Part shown: positions 5,571 to 12,945 of the stretch, in pieces
Position numbering within the stretch: the first letter of the stretch is position 1
Layout of the letters: every line of letters starts with the position of its first letter
DNA from: Nitrospirales bacterium
GTDB taxonomy: Bacteria; Nitrospirota; Nitrospiria; Nitrospirales; UBA8639
Direction of reading: 5' to 3'
NCBI GenBank assembly: GCA_021604265.1
Contig: BQIY01000020.1
Location: forward strand, 1 to 14,204
DNA length: 14,204 nt
Notes under the pieces: model-generated
The model's database searches: none
What the model was told of the DNA's origin: nothing
The model's input: the letters and a program-made list of their open reading frames with translations, nothing else
Translations under genes and position numbers: made by a program

Positions 5571-8033
5571 TCAGCTATGGTTGGAAGAGGAACTATGCAC
5601 TGGTAGCTGAATGGTAAAGGTTGTTCCCTCTCCTTGTGTGCTTTCGACCGTGATGGTCCCGCCATGATCATCAATGGCATCTTTGACGATTTTGGTCCCA
5701 AGTCCAGTCCCTCCAATTTTATGACTAATTGCATTTTTCGTAAACAAGGTGTCACGAATTTCAGGAGGCATCCCCTTCCCTGTGTCGGCGACGGTCAGGA
5801 CGATCATCGAAGGGGGGACTCCTCTCTGACCGGTAATCGTGATGGAACCGCCGGGAGGGGTTTCTGGAATCGCGTTATTGACAAGATTGTACAGCGCATT
5901 GAAGAGGCGATTCTCGTCGGCGTGGATCTGGGGGAGAGCGTCAACGCCTTGTATGTCGAATGAGACGCCTTTTTCAATACCATAGAAACGGAGAGATTCG
6001 AAGACGGCCTTCACAATTTCTGAGAGCAGGCAGGGCGCAAAGCGAGGTGGGCTGATTGTCCCTTTGACTGTATCCGAAATCTCGCGAACTCGGGTGTGAA
6101 GACGGCGAGTATTATTCACAATCACACCTAACGCTTCCGCCGTAAAATTTTTTGTGGCTTCGATGCGTTGGCCGTCGGCGGTTGATAAGTTTGCAAAATG
6201 GTCTTGGAGTTCTTCTTCTATCAGCGTTGCACCATTCAGAACAGGCATGAGCATATTCTTCATGTCATGGGCAATGTCTCCTAGTACCCGGGTCACTTCG
6301 GCGAGTTTGGCTTCTTCGAGTAATTGTTCAGCCATTCGCGTTCGTTCGGAGATATCTTGAAAGGTGACCACCGCTCCAGTCTGGCGCCCGTCTTCCCACA
6401 TGGGCGTGCTGGTGTATTCCGCGGGAAAGTTTGAGCTGTCTTTACGCCACAGTTTCGCCTGGTCAACATGATGAACTACTCCGTTTTTCAACGTCGCGCA
6501 CATTGGACACATAGCCGTCGAGTCATCCGAAGTATTGGCGTGTCCATGATGAACGCTTGTGTGGACCGATTGGCCAATGAGTTCTTCGGCTTGATATCCC
6601 AGAGTCTTTGCTCCTGCTGGATTCACGAACGTAACTTTGCAGTCGAGGTCCAACCCGTAAATGCCTTCCCCAGCTGAGGCTAAAATGTGTTCACGGTGTC
6701 TGGCGGATTTGATGTGGGCCTCATTGGCGATTTCTCGTTCAATGGCTGTGGTAATGTGATCGGCCACCATCTCCAGACTGTTCATCGTAAAGCGTGTGAT
6801 GGGGTGCTGGGAAAATATGGCCATAACGCCCAGGACCTCTTGATCACGCAATAGCGGAAACCCGGCGAAGGCAACAAGACCTTCGCGTTTGGCCCACTCC
6901 TGTTCTGGCACGCTTGGGTCTCCGATGACGGCATTTGTGAGGTGGGGCTTCTTGTTAGCGGCTATTGTGCCAATTTTGAGATGTCCCACTGGGATGCGGG
7001 CATGTGATCCGTCTAGACGGGTGTAGAGTCCGGCGCTGGCTTGAAGCTCTAAGACCTGTTCCGCCGGGTTGAGCGTCCAGATACGGGCAAATGTCGCATT
7101 GAGATGTCGGACTAAGGCTTCCGTGCACCCTTGTAAGAGGAGCGGCAGTGTCTGATGCCGAGAAAGAATCCGGCCCACCTCTGCATCTAATTCTAATATG
7201 TGATTGCGTTCGAGCAACTCCGCCTCTGCACATTTTCGACTGGTGATATCACGAATGATGCCGCAATAAAATTGTTCGTTCGATTTCACCGAGCGGGAGA
7301 GCGACAGCTCGATCGGAAACTCTTCTCCTCCTTTTTTCAGGCCCTGCAGCTCGAGGGTTTTCCCGATTGCTCGCGTTTCGCCGGTTAAACGGATTCGCTT
7401 AAGCCCTTGTGTATGTGGCTCACGGAACCGGGCCGGCATGAGCCGGGTGAGTGGTTGACCAACAATTTCCTTGGCGTGATACCCAAACATATCCGCTGCG
7501 GCCTTATTCCAGGAGAGAATATTTCCGTTAAGATCCCCTAAGATAATGGCATCTCGAGCCGTTTCGACAATTGATTGATATCGTTCCGCACTGGCCATCA
7601 ACCCGTTTGCCGTGTTCTGCGCGATTCTGCGGAACGCTTGAACACTCGCCACTCGCTGCAGTGTTTCTTGGAGCTCTTGTTCCCTGAAGGGTTTTCTGAG
7701 CAGGTCAAAGGCCCCGAGTTTGACGAATGTATTCCTTTTTTCAGCTTTATTTTCGGTGACCAGAAGAATGATAGGAAGTAACGGGTCTATTGACGACAGG
7801 GAGTGGAAGAGTGAGCCCTCGTCGTTTTCCTCCACCCCTAAATCTAATAGCACTGCGCCATAACTTTTTTGTGCCACCCTGGTCATGGCTTCTTGGCGTG
7901 TCTTCACGGTTTCAAATAAATATCCTTTAAGTCCTAGAAGATCAATTGCGGCGGGAATGAGCTTGGGGTCGTCATCCACGAGTAGAATAGAAGACATGGA
8001 TGTGACGGATGGTTGAACGTTCATAGATGCCAT
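5571..8033 (-). CDS. Soluble sensor histidine kinase with N-terminal receiver (REC-PAS-GAF-PAS-HisKA-HATPase)
   Basis: This is an 820-residue protein without membrane helices. The receiver domain (about 14-128) has acidic D20-D22, phospho-acceptor D64, T93 and K114. Its loop after D64 reads LGVEENDEG instead of the usual MP motif. PAS 1 spans about 150-270 (SIVETARDAIILGD) and GAF about 283-435. PAS 2 (about 445-565) carries a His-rich stretch (H491, H495, H496, H498) and a C509-P-M-C512 motif. HisKA carries H589 in IAHDMKNML, a variant of the usual HELNNPL. The ATPase domain has the N box (N712-N720), DTGKGMP (750-756) and GGTGLG (774-779); its F box is non-standard (LFTKNAISHK). Receiver input upstream of sensor domains suggests it is both a target and a source of phosphate. 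The ATG at 8033 was chosen, but M4 and M13 are close alternatives and no start has a clear ribosome site. It heads the minus-strand signalling block. Confidence 0.93.
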   Translation of the reverse strand: MASMNVQPSVTSMSSILLVDDDPKLIPAAIDLLGLKGYLFETVKTRQEAMTRVAQKSYGAVLLDLGVEENDEGSLFHSLSSIDPLLPIILLVTENKAEKRNTFVKLGAFDLLRKPFREQELQETLQRVASVQAFRRIAQNTANGLMASAERYQSIVETARDAIILGDLNGNILSWNKAAADMFGYHAKEIVGQPLTRLMPARFREPHTQGLKRIRLTGETRAIGKTLELQGLKKGGEEFPIELSLSRSVKSNEQFYCGIIRDITSRKCAEAELLERNHILELDAEVGRILSRHQTLPLLLQGCTEALVRHLNATFARIWTLNPAEQVLELQASAGLYTRLDGSHARIPVGHLKIGTIAANKKPHLTNAVIGDPSVPEQEWAKREGLVAFAGFPLLRDQEVLGVMAIFSQHPITRFTMNSLEMVADHITTAIEREIANEAHIKSARHREHILASAGEGIYGLDLDCKVTFVNPAGAKTLGYQAEELIGQSVHTSVHHGHANTSDDSTAMCPMCATLKNGVVHHVDQAKLWRKDSSNFPAEYTSTPMWEDGRQTGAVVTFQDISERTRMAEQLLEEAKLAEVTRVLGDIAHDMKNMLMPVLNGATLIEEELQDHFANLSTADGQRIEATKNFTAEALGVIVNNTRRLHTRVREISDTVKGTISPPRFAPCLLSEIVKAVFESLRFYGIEKGVSFDIQGVDALPQIHADENRLFNALYNLVNNAIPETPPGGSITITGQRGVPPSMIVLTVADTGKGMPPEIRDTLFTKNAISHKIGGTGLGTKIVKDAIDDHGGTITVESTQGEGTTFTIQLPVHSSSSNHS

Positions 8034-8238
8034 TTCTTAGTTGTTCTTCTTTGTGTGTTGCTATTGCCTAGAGAAAGCAAAAATAATTCCAATTGTATTT
8101 CCGGTCGGAGACTCACGGCATTTCTCTATATGGTCAACAGAAAACCCTGGTGCAGTAGGATGAAAGAAGCTCAAGTCATCTCCAAGTCCGTCTCATCAGG
8201 AATTCCTTCGAAGAGAAAGAATTTCTGATGTGCTTACT

Positions 8239-8270
8239 ATGTTTACATTTTATGAAAACAAAGTTTACAT
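8239..8270. repeat. Direct repeat of GTTTACAT at 22-nt spacing
   Basis: The copies lie at 8241-8248 and 8263-8270. They extend to GTTTACATTTT in both cases and are exactly two helical turns apart. The first copy is also part of the inverted repeat ATGT-TT-ACAT. The spacing and A+T-rich setting suggest paired binding sites for a regulator of the kinase gene, about 210 nt before its start. Confidence 0.4.
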
Positions 8271-8344
8271 TTTGTGTAGCCAGAGTTAGTGGTACCCCAT
8301 TGTTTAGTCATGACGTTGCGGGGGTCGGGGTGGTCATGGTTTTC

Positions 8345-8387
8345 CTCAGGGGTGGTGCTTACACCCATTTCCTGAGAATCATTTTTT
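8345..8387 (+). terminator. Terminator-like hairpin on the plus strand
   Basis: CTCAGG (8345-8350) pairs with CCTGAG (8371-8376). Inside it, GGTG (8351-8354) pairs with CACC (8362-8365). After five bases comes TTTTTT (8382-8387). The T run exists only on the plus strand, although both flanking genes are on the minus strand. Either a small plus-strand RNA ends here, or this is a bidirectional hairpin that also marks the 3' end of the aminotransferase message. Confidence 0.4.
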
Positions 8388-8425
8388 AGATAGACGAGAT
8401 CGCAACCTTGAGTGATTGGGAATTT

Positions 8426-9652
8426 TCAAAAACCGGAAGGGAGTGTTGCGGGTTGTGCTGAGATATGTTGTGACTGAGTCCACACTGCCATGGCCGCGGC
8501 GGTAGATGTTCCCATGGAACGATGATCAGTCTGGCGAGCAAGCAGTTGTTCAAGAGCTGAGAGTAGGGCCATGATATATTCTTCGCGAGAAGATTCGCCC
8601 ATCAGTCCAATACGCCAGACTTTCCCGGCTAATGGTCCAAGTCCGCCGCCAATTTCAATATGGAATTCCTGCAGTAAGGCTTTCCGAATTTTGAGATCAT
8701 CGACGAACGCAGGAAGCTTCACGCAGAGTAATGAGGTGAGTTGATTGGGTTCGTCGGCCAACGGTTCAAACCCGAGCGTCTTCAATCCGGCCATCAGTGC
8801 CAGGCTGTTCCGTCGATGACGAGCGATGCGAACGGCAAGACCTTCTTCTTGAATTAAACGGAGAGCCTCGCGAAGTGCATAGGCCATAGAGATTGGGGCT
8901 GTATGATGATAGGTCCGCTTCGATTCACTCCAATAATCCGAAATTAATGAGCAGTCTAAATACCAACTCGTGCAGACCGCTTGACGTTGGCGAATGCTTT
9001 GGACAGCTCTGTCGCTGAAGGTAAGCGGTGCGACGCCCGGTGGACAGCTGAGACATTTCTGCGTGGCGCTATAACAGGCATCGATGTGCCAGGCATCGAC
9101 GTTGACTTCCATTCCTCCCAGCGATGTCACGGTATCGACAATGTACAATGCCTCATGTTGTTGACATAACTGGCCGATGTGTTCGAGTGGCTGGTAGACA
9201 CCGGTTGACGTTTCAGCGTGAACGACGGCCACCGCTTTGATGGAGGGTGTTGTTATTAGATGGTGTTCGATGTGTGCAGGATCGAGAGGTTGTCCCCACG
9301 GGACTTCAAGGCGAATGGCGTGTCCCCCGCATCGTTCAACCATAGAGGCCAGTCGAGTGCCGAAGATCCCATTGATTCCGACAATAACCGAATCGCCAGG
9401 TTCAACGAGATTGACAATGGCGGCTTCCATGGCAGCCGAACCAGTTCCTGAAATTGGGATCGTTAACGTATTGTGAGTTTGAAAAAGCCATCGCAATGAA
9501 TCTTGAATGTCATCCATGATGGACAAGAATTCAGGATCCAGGTGACCGACAAGAGGGGTCGACATGGCTTGCAAGACACGTGGATGAATCATGCTGGGGC
9601 CTGGTCCAAGAAGGATGCGACGCGATGGATTGAGTGCTGGTAGCGGTTGCAT
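8426..9652 (-). CDS. Serine/alanine-glyoxylate aminotransferase family protein (class V, PLP-dependent)
   Basis: This is a 408-residue protein of the AGXT/serine-glyoxylate aminotransferase family. The N-terminal LLGPGPSMIHPRVL is diagnostic of the family. PLP-binding residues are the phosphate loop SGTGSAAME (68-76), D173 in YIVDTVTSLGG and Schiff-base lysine K199 in SATQKCLSCPPG. R347 in WRIGLMG would hold the substrate carboxylate. It would transfer the amino group of serine or alanine to glyoxylate in the cytoplasm, linking glyoxylate or glycine metabolism to pyruvate or hydroxypyruvate; the exact donor is not set by sequence. The C terminus has about 30 extra low-complexity Ala/Thr/Ser/Gln-rich residues beyond the family core. 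The ATG at 9650-9652 sits just before the conserved N terminus, with no clear ribosome site. It is transcribed divergently from the CPBP protease gene and looks monocistronic. Confidence 0.92.
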   Translation of the reverse strand: MQPLPALNPSRRILLGPGPSMIHPRVLQAMSTPLVGHLDPEFLSIMDDIQDSLRWLFQTHNTLTIPISGTGSAAMEAAIVNLVEPGDSVIVGINGIFGTRLASMVERCGGHAIRLEVPWGQPLDPAHIEHHLITTPSIKAVAVVHAETSTGVYQPLEHIGQLCQQHEALYIVDTVTSLGGMEVNVDAWHIDACYSATQKCLSCPPGVAPLTFSDRAVQSIRQRQAVCTSWYLDCSLISDYWSESKRTYHHTAPISMAYALREALRLIQEEGLAVRIARHRRNSLALMAGLKTLGFEPLADEPNQLTSLLCVKLPAFVDDLKIRKALLQEFHIEIGGGLGPLAGKVWRIGLMGESSREEYIMALLSALEQLLARQTDHRSMGTSTAAAMAVWTQSQHISAQPATLPSGF

Positions 9653-9689
9653 AGTGGTGGTCAGAGTTTTGACACACCCATTCTATCGG

Positions 9690-9718
9690 ATTTTGAATCT
9701 TGGAAGCTATGTTATCAA
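9690..9718 (-). promoter_or_regulatory. Candidate promoter of the aminotransferase gene
   Basis: The minus strand has TTGATA (9713-9718), a 17-nt spacer and CAAAAT (9690-9695). That is a good -35 and a 4-of-6 -10. It would give a leader of about 30 nt before the ATG at 9652. Confidence 0.4.
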
Positions 9719-9779
9719 GAAAGAGTCAGGTGGATCGAATTGTAGTTCGAGGCTTTGACCCTCTCTACAGCTTGTCTCA

Positions 9780-9807
9780 TTTACCACTTCACGCACCGTG
9801 GTATACT
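9780..9807 (+). promoter_or_regulatory. Candidate promoter of the CPBP protease gene
   Basis: TTTACC (9780-9785), a 16-nt spacer and TATACT (9802-9807) are placed so that transcription would begin near 9814, about 30 nt before the GTG at 9845. It is divergent from the aminotransferase promoter in the same 192-nt gap. Confidence 0.4.
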
Positions 9808-9844
9808 TCAGACGCTCTGACATCTAGGCGGTTTCACCGGTTAA

Positions 9845-11407
9845 GTGAAACGTTCGTCAATCTTTTTACTCAATCATCATAAGGCGGATAGACGTTTGGA
9901 ACGTGAGCCACACATCCAAGGTCAAGACGTACCCTTCACGGAAGAAATCGTTCTCAGCCATACGGAGAGTTCTTCCGTCAGATTCTCATTTGGGTGGACC
10001 ATTATTTGTACGTTGATATTTCTTGGCGGTATGGGATTGCTGATCTGGTCCTATGGTTCGCTCACAACCTTAGAGCGTGTTGATCAGCCCGAACGGGCTT
10101 TGGAGCATATTGCGAGCCGATCTATGAATCTCGAATCATCATTGACGCAGGCGTCATCATGGGAGCAATCCTTGTATCAGCTGCTGAAAGGCCAGGATGA
10201 AACCTTAAAACCTCTTGCTCAGTGGTACAGCGAACTCGCAAACAAATCCGTTGAACCATTGAATGCCTTCTATGCTGGAGTTTTGGAGGCAGAATCCGGT
10301 TTCGTTGATCGAATGACCCGGCGGGTGATGGCATGGGATGATGACGATAAACAGCTTCAAGAATTTCGCGAAATACTGGAAGCGGCGTATGGTATCAAGA
10401 TTCGTGATGCTGAAGAAATTTTGTTGTTACAGGCACGGCTTGCCGAGGAAGTACCGGATAATTGGTTCTACAGTCGATTGGCTCTTCAGCTTGCCAAACG
10501 GGCTCACGATACGGAATTTTTTCGCTTGACCCAAGGTCATGTCCAGAGTCAGCAACGTCAACTGTATTGGCGAAATCAACTCTTGCTGTTCGCCGAGATT
10601 GGCGGAGCCATCATCAGTCTACTGGCTTTATTGATTGTGATTGGGATTCGCTACCGCAAAGGGGAGGGTGGTCTGGTCATTGGGCATGCGGCATTGCCGC
10701 CGTCTTGGGCTGGTGGGGATGGATTTGCGGTATTTATGCGCGGCGCGGCTGTTACCTTCTTGTTGTTGTCAGGGTTAGGAGCGCTCTTAGGGGCCTATTT
10801 TAGTTTGATGAATGGCGAGGTGAATGAGAAGTTCATGGAACTCATGAGCACGCTTATGTTGTATGTGCCGATTCCCTTGGTGTTGTATTACTATCTGTTG
10901 CGTCCCAACGGACACTCGTTGCGTCAAGTGTTCGGTCTTCAACTTCGCCATGGAAAAACGGGTGTGTTGTTCCTCACCGTTTTGGCGTTGTTTGCCTGCG
11001 GGTTGTTCGGGGACTTAGTGATCAGCGTAGTTGGAGAGGCTATCGGAAAGTCGACGCATTGGACCGAATGGTTTAATGACAGTTTGGTATGGGGTGATGT
11101 CACCGATCTCTCAATTCTTTTTTTAGAAGTTGTCGTACTTGCCCCGATTTTTGAGGAAATTATTTTTCGAGGCATTGTCTACGCGAGTTTGCGGCGGCGA
11201 TTTGGCTGGGTGTGGTCAGCCATGTTGAGTGCGGCCATTTTTGCCATTGTGCACGGGTATGGCATTGTCGGCTTTTTTGCCGTGGGTTGGAGCGGGTTTC
11301 TCTGGGCATGGGCTTATGAGAAAACTGGGAGTTTGTTGCCGGGAATGGCCGCACATGCCTTAAATAATTTTATCTTTCTGGCCAGTCTTCTGGTGGTGTT
11401 CAGGTAA
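9845..11407 (+). CDS. CPBP (CAAX/Abi type) intramembrane metalloprotease with long N-terminal extension
   Basis: This is a 520-residue membrane protein. The C-terminal part (about 425-518) carries the CPBP signature: E437-E438-x3-R442 (APIFEEIIFRG), H470 (AIVHGYG) and H504 with N507-N508 (AAHALNN), the residues expected to bind metal and catalyse intramembrane cleavage. About nine hydrophobic segments are visible, near 49-70, 248-268, 296-318, 334-353, 372-395, 425-437, 455-470, 472-490 and 503-518. CPBP proteins are usually 200-300 residues. Here an additional single-pass segment plus a helical, Glu/Leu-rich soluble region (about 75-240), probably outside the membrane, precedes the protease. 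Its substrate is unknown; relatives in bacteria have been linked to peptide maturation or self-immunity, but no such gene lies nearby. The start is uncertain: the GTG at 9845 lacks a ribosome site, and a TTG near 9895 preceded by AAGGCGG would shorten it by about 16 residues. Confidence 0.88.
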   Translation: MKRSSIFLLNHHKADRRLEREPHIQGQDVPFTEEIVLSHTESSSVRFSFGWTIICTLIFLGGMGLLIWSYGSLTTLERVDQPERALEHIASRSMNLESSLTQASSWEQSLYQLLKGQDETLKPLAQWYSELANKSVEPLNAFYAGVLEAESGFVDRMTRRVMAWDDDDKQLQEFREILEAAYGIKIRDAEEILLLQARLAEEVPDNWFYSRLALQLAKRAHDTEFFRLTQGHVQSQQRQLYWRNQLLLFAEIGGAIISLLALLIVIGIRYRKGEGGLVIGHAALPPSWAGGDGFAVFMRGAAVTFLLLSGLGALLGAYFSLMNGEVNEKFMELMSTLMLYVPIPLVLYYYLLRPNGHSLRQVFGLQLRHGKTGVLFLTVLALFACGLFGDLVISVVGEAIGKSTHWTEWFNDSLVWGDVTDLSILFLEVVVLAPIFEEIIFRGIVYASLRRRFGWVWSAMLSAAIFAIVHGYGIVGFFAVGWSGFLWAWAYEKTGSLLPGMAAHALNNFIFLASLLVVFR

Positions 11408-11483
11408 AAGCCAGATTAGGGAATAAACATGGCAAAGTGGAAATTTTAAAATGAACAGCCAAAACGTTCTCTTGCATTTTGAT

Positions 11484-12287
11484 TTATTTTTCGCTTTTCA
11501 CTTTACATTTTTCAATTGAATCGAGGGCTTCATACAGATCAGGATAAAGCAATGTATGCTGAAGAGTCGTTGCCAGTTTCTTGATGGTTAGACGTTTTCC
11601 AGAATTCTTTGGCTGTGAGAGTGAAGGGCAACGCAGGCCCCATCGTGTTGCGGCTACAGAAAATATTTCTGACCATTGACGCGGAATGCCATCGCTCACG
11701 ACAAAGTGTTCCCCATCCTGCGCCTTCTCAAGTGCTGCCAAGCAAATCCCCGCGACGTCTTCAATGTGGATAAGGTTGACATATTTGCGAGTGTTGCGGA
11801 CCTTCCCCTTTCGCATCCAATCGAGAACATGCCGGCCAGGTCCATAGAGACCGGCTAATCGTAAAACAACGGCACCATACTCTTGACGAATATATTCCTC
11901 ACTCTGTACCCGTGGAAGGGAAGAATCTACCAATGTGTGTTCATCAACAAAGACAGGGTGTTCGGACGCATAGGCTGACGTGCTGCCCAGCATAATCAGT
12001 CGTCCTCGGTTCGGTGGTAAAGTATTGAGGAAATTAACTGCGGCTTTTTGCGGAAGGGCTGGGAAACACCAAATGAGGTGGGCATCCGTTGGAATCTGGT
12101 TCCAGGACTCCGACTGTGCGAGATCAAAAAAGAGTCGGTCACGTTTGACAACGTGAGAAAGATGACTGGTGGGCGTTCGACTGGTTGCATAGGTGTGCCA
12201 GCCCTGGGCTTTGGCAAGAGGATAGAGAAATTTTCCAGTATATCCTGCTCCAAGAATGACGAGAGGCCGTGAACGTAAGTCAGGCAT
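11484..12287 (-). CDS. Atypical extended SDR, NAD(P)-dependent epimerase/dehydratase-like protein
   Basis: This is a 267-residue cytoplasmic protein. It has an N-terminal Rossmann motif ILGAGYTG (GxGxxG at 13-18) and R37 after the second strand (ATSRTP), which suggests NADP(H) preference. LGSTSAYAS (100-108), VLRLAGLYGPGR (141-152) and VNLIHIEDVA (170-179) are typical of nucleotide-sugar epimerase-like extended SDRs of the YeeZ group. The usual catalytic YxxxK is altered: Y132 is followed by E136 instead of lysine, so it may bind a nucleotide without classical SDR catalysis. The C terminus ends in KCKVKSEK, encoded by a purine-rich repeat-like stretch. It converges with the CPBP gene (76-nt gap) and is followed on its strand by nothing else here. 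The ATG at 12287 has no clear ribosome site. The substrate is unknown. Confidence 0.8.
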   Translation of the reverse strand: MPDLRSRPLVILGAGYTGKFLYPLAKAQGWHTYATSRTPTSHLSHVVKRDRLFFDLAQSESWNQIPTDAHLIWCFPALPQKAAVNFLNTLPPNRGRLIMLGSTSAYASEHPVFVDEHTLVDSSLPRVQSEEYIRQEYGAVVLRLAGLYGPGRHVLDWMRKGKVRNTRKYVNLIHIEDVAGICLAALEKAQDGEHFVVSDGIPRQWSEIFSVAATRWGLRCPSLSQPKNSGKRLTIKKLATTLQHTLLYPDLYEALDSIEKCKVKSEK

Positions 12288-12423
12288 GGTGACGAGTATT
12301 TTGCTCTAGGAGAATGTGTCGAGAACCTTGTTTGTTCATGTGCGTTGTTGGGAAAAATAGTTCTTTTAACGAGCAACGAAATACGGATACGCGAACGATC
12401 AGTTAGAAGTCTCTCAAAAAAAG

Positions 12424-12945
12424 TTATTGTTCTCGCCGGTCAGCCATGTATTGGCTGGCATAGTGCACATAGTTCTGCGCGGATTCTGTAAGCCACGCCA
12501 GCTCCGTATCCGAAAGCGGACGCTTGACTCGGGCGGGACTGCCCAAGACAAGACTGTTCTCGGGGATGCGGGTTTGTTCTGTGAGTAAGGCTCCGGCGCC
12601 AATGACGCAATTTTCTTCAATGATGACACCGTCCATAATGACGGCGCCCATGCCCACCAAGACACGGTTATGAATTGTACATCCATGGAGGACGACATGA
12701 TGTCCTATGGTAATGTCATCGCCTAACAGAAGTGGGTAGGTGTCATGCGTGACATGAAGAAGTGAGAGATCTTGAACATTGGTGCGATGGCCAATGCGGA
12801 TAGAGTTGACGTCGCCCCGGATAACTGTATTGAACCACACGCTCGATTCAGGCCCAATTTCGACATCACCGATAATCGCAGCGGTTTCTTCGATAAACGC
12901 GCTGCTGGCGATGGTTGGCATCACTCCACGAAATGCTCGAATCAT
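12424..12945 (-). CDS. Gamma-carbonic anhydrase family protein (left-handed beta-helix hexapeptide repeats)
   Basis: This is a 173-residue protein of the length usual for YrdA/PaaY-type gamma-carbonic anhydrase-like proteins. Repeated hexapeptides (for example IGDVEIG, VIRGDV, CVIGAG) span about residues 10-140 and form a left-handed beta-helix that would assemble as a trimer. The three expected metal-binding histidines are present: H64 in LLHVTHD, and H82 and H87 in IGHHVVLHGC. N56-V-Q-D also matches the family. It may hydrate CO2 reversibly, but many family members show little or no activity, and an acyltransferase-like role cannot be excluded. A C-terminal helix (about 145-170) packs on the helix as in relatives. 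The ATG at 12945 has GGAGA about 10 nt upstream, a weak but plausible site. It follows the three-helix membrane protein gene after 61 nt on the same strand. Confidence 0.9.
   Translation of the reverse strand: MIRAFRGVMPTIASSAFIEETAAIIGDVEIGPESSVWFNTVIRGDVNSIRIGHRTNVQDLSLLHVTHDTYPLLLGDDITIGHHVVLHGCTIHNRVLVGMGAVIMDGVIIEENCVIGAGALLTEQTRIPENSLVLGSPARVKRPLSDTELAWLTESAQNYVHYASQYMADRREQ

Larger units (their letters stand above)
8034..8425. other. 392-base non-coding region between the kinase and aminotransferase genes
   Basis: I see no convincing gene here. The region holds the leader of the REC-PAS-GAF-PAS kinase (minus strand), the TTTACAT repeat pair at 8239-8270, and two successive hairpins at 8309-8338 and 8345-8376. 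The second hairpin is followed by a T run on the plus strand. A 71-codon plus-strand frame ending at 8228 begins inside the kinase gene and looks like a shadow. Confidence 0.6.

Noticed and set aside
8013..8228. Plus-strand open frame of 71 codons upstream of the soluble kinase
   Set aside because: It begins inside the kinase gene on the other strand, has no ribosome site and no recognisable protein features.
9735..9775. tRNA-like GTTCGAGGC stretch in the divergent intergenic region
   Set aside because: No acceptor, D or anticodon stems can be built around it.
11408..11483. Bidirectional terminator between the convergent CPBP and SDR genes
   Set aside because: The only stem is AAAATG/CATTTT, all A+T except one pair, with a loop of about 20 nt. 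It is not convincing although T-rich sequence follows.
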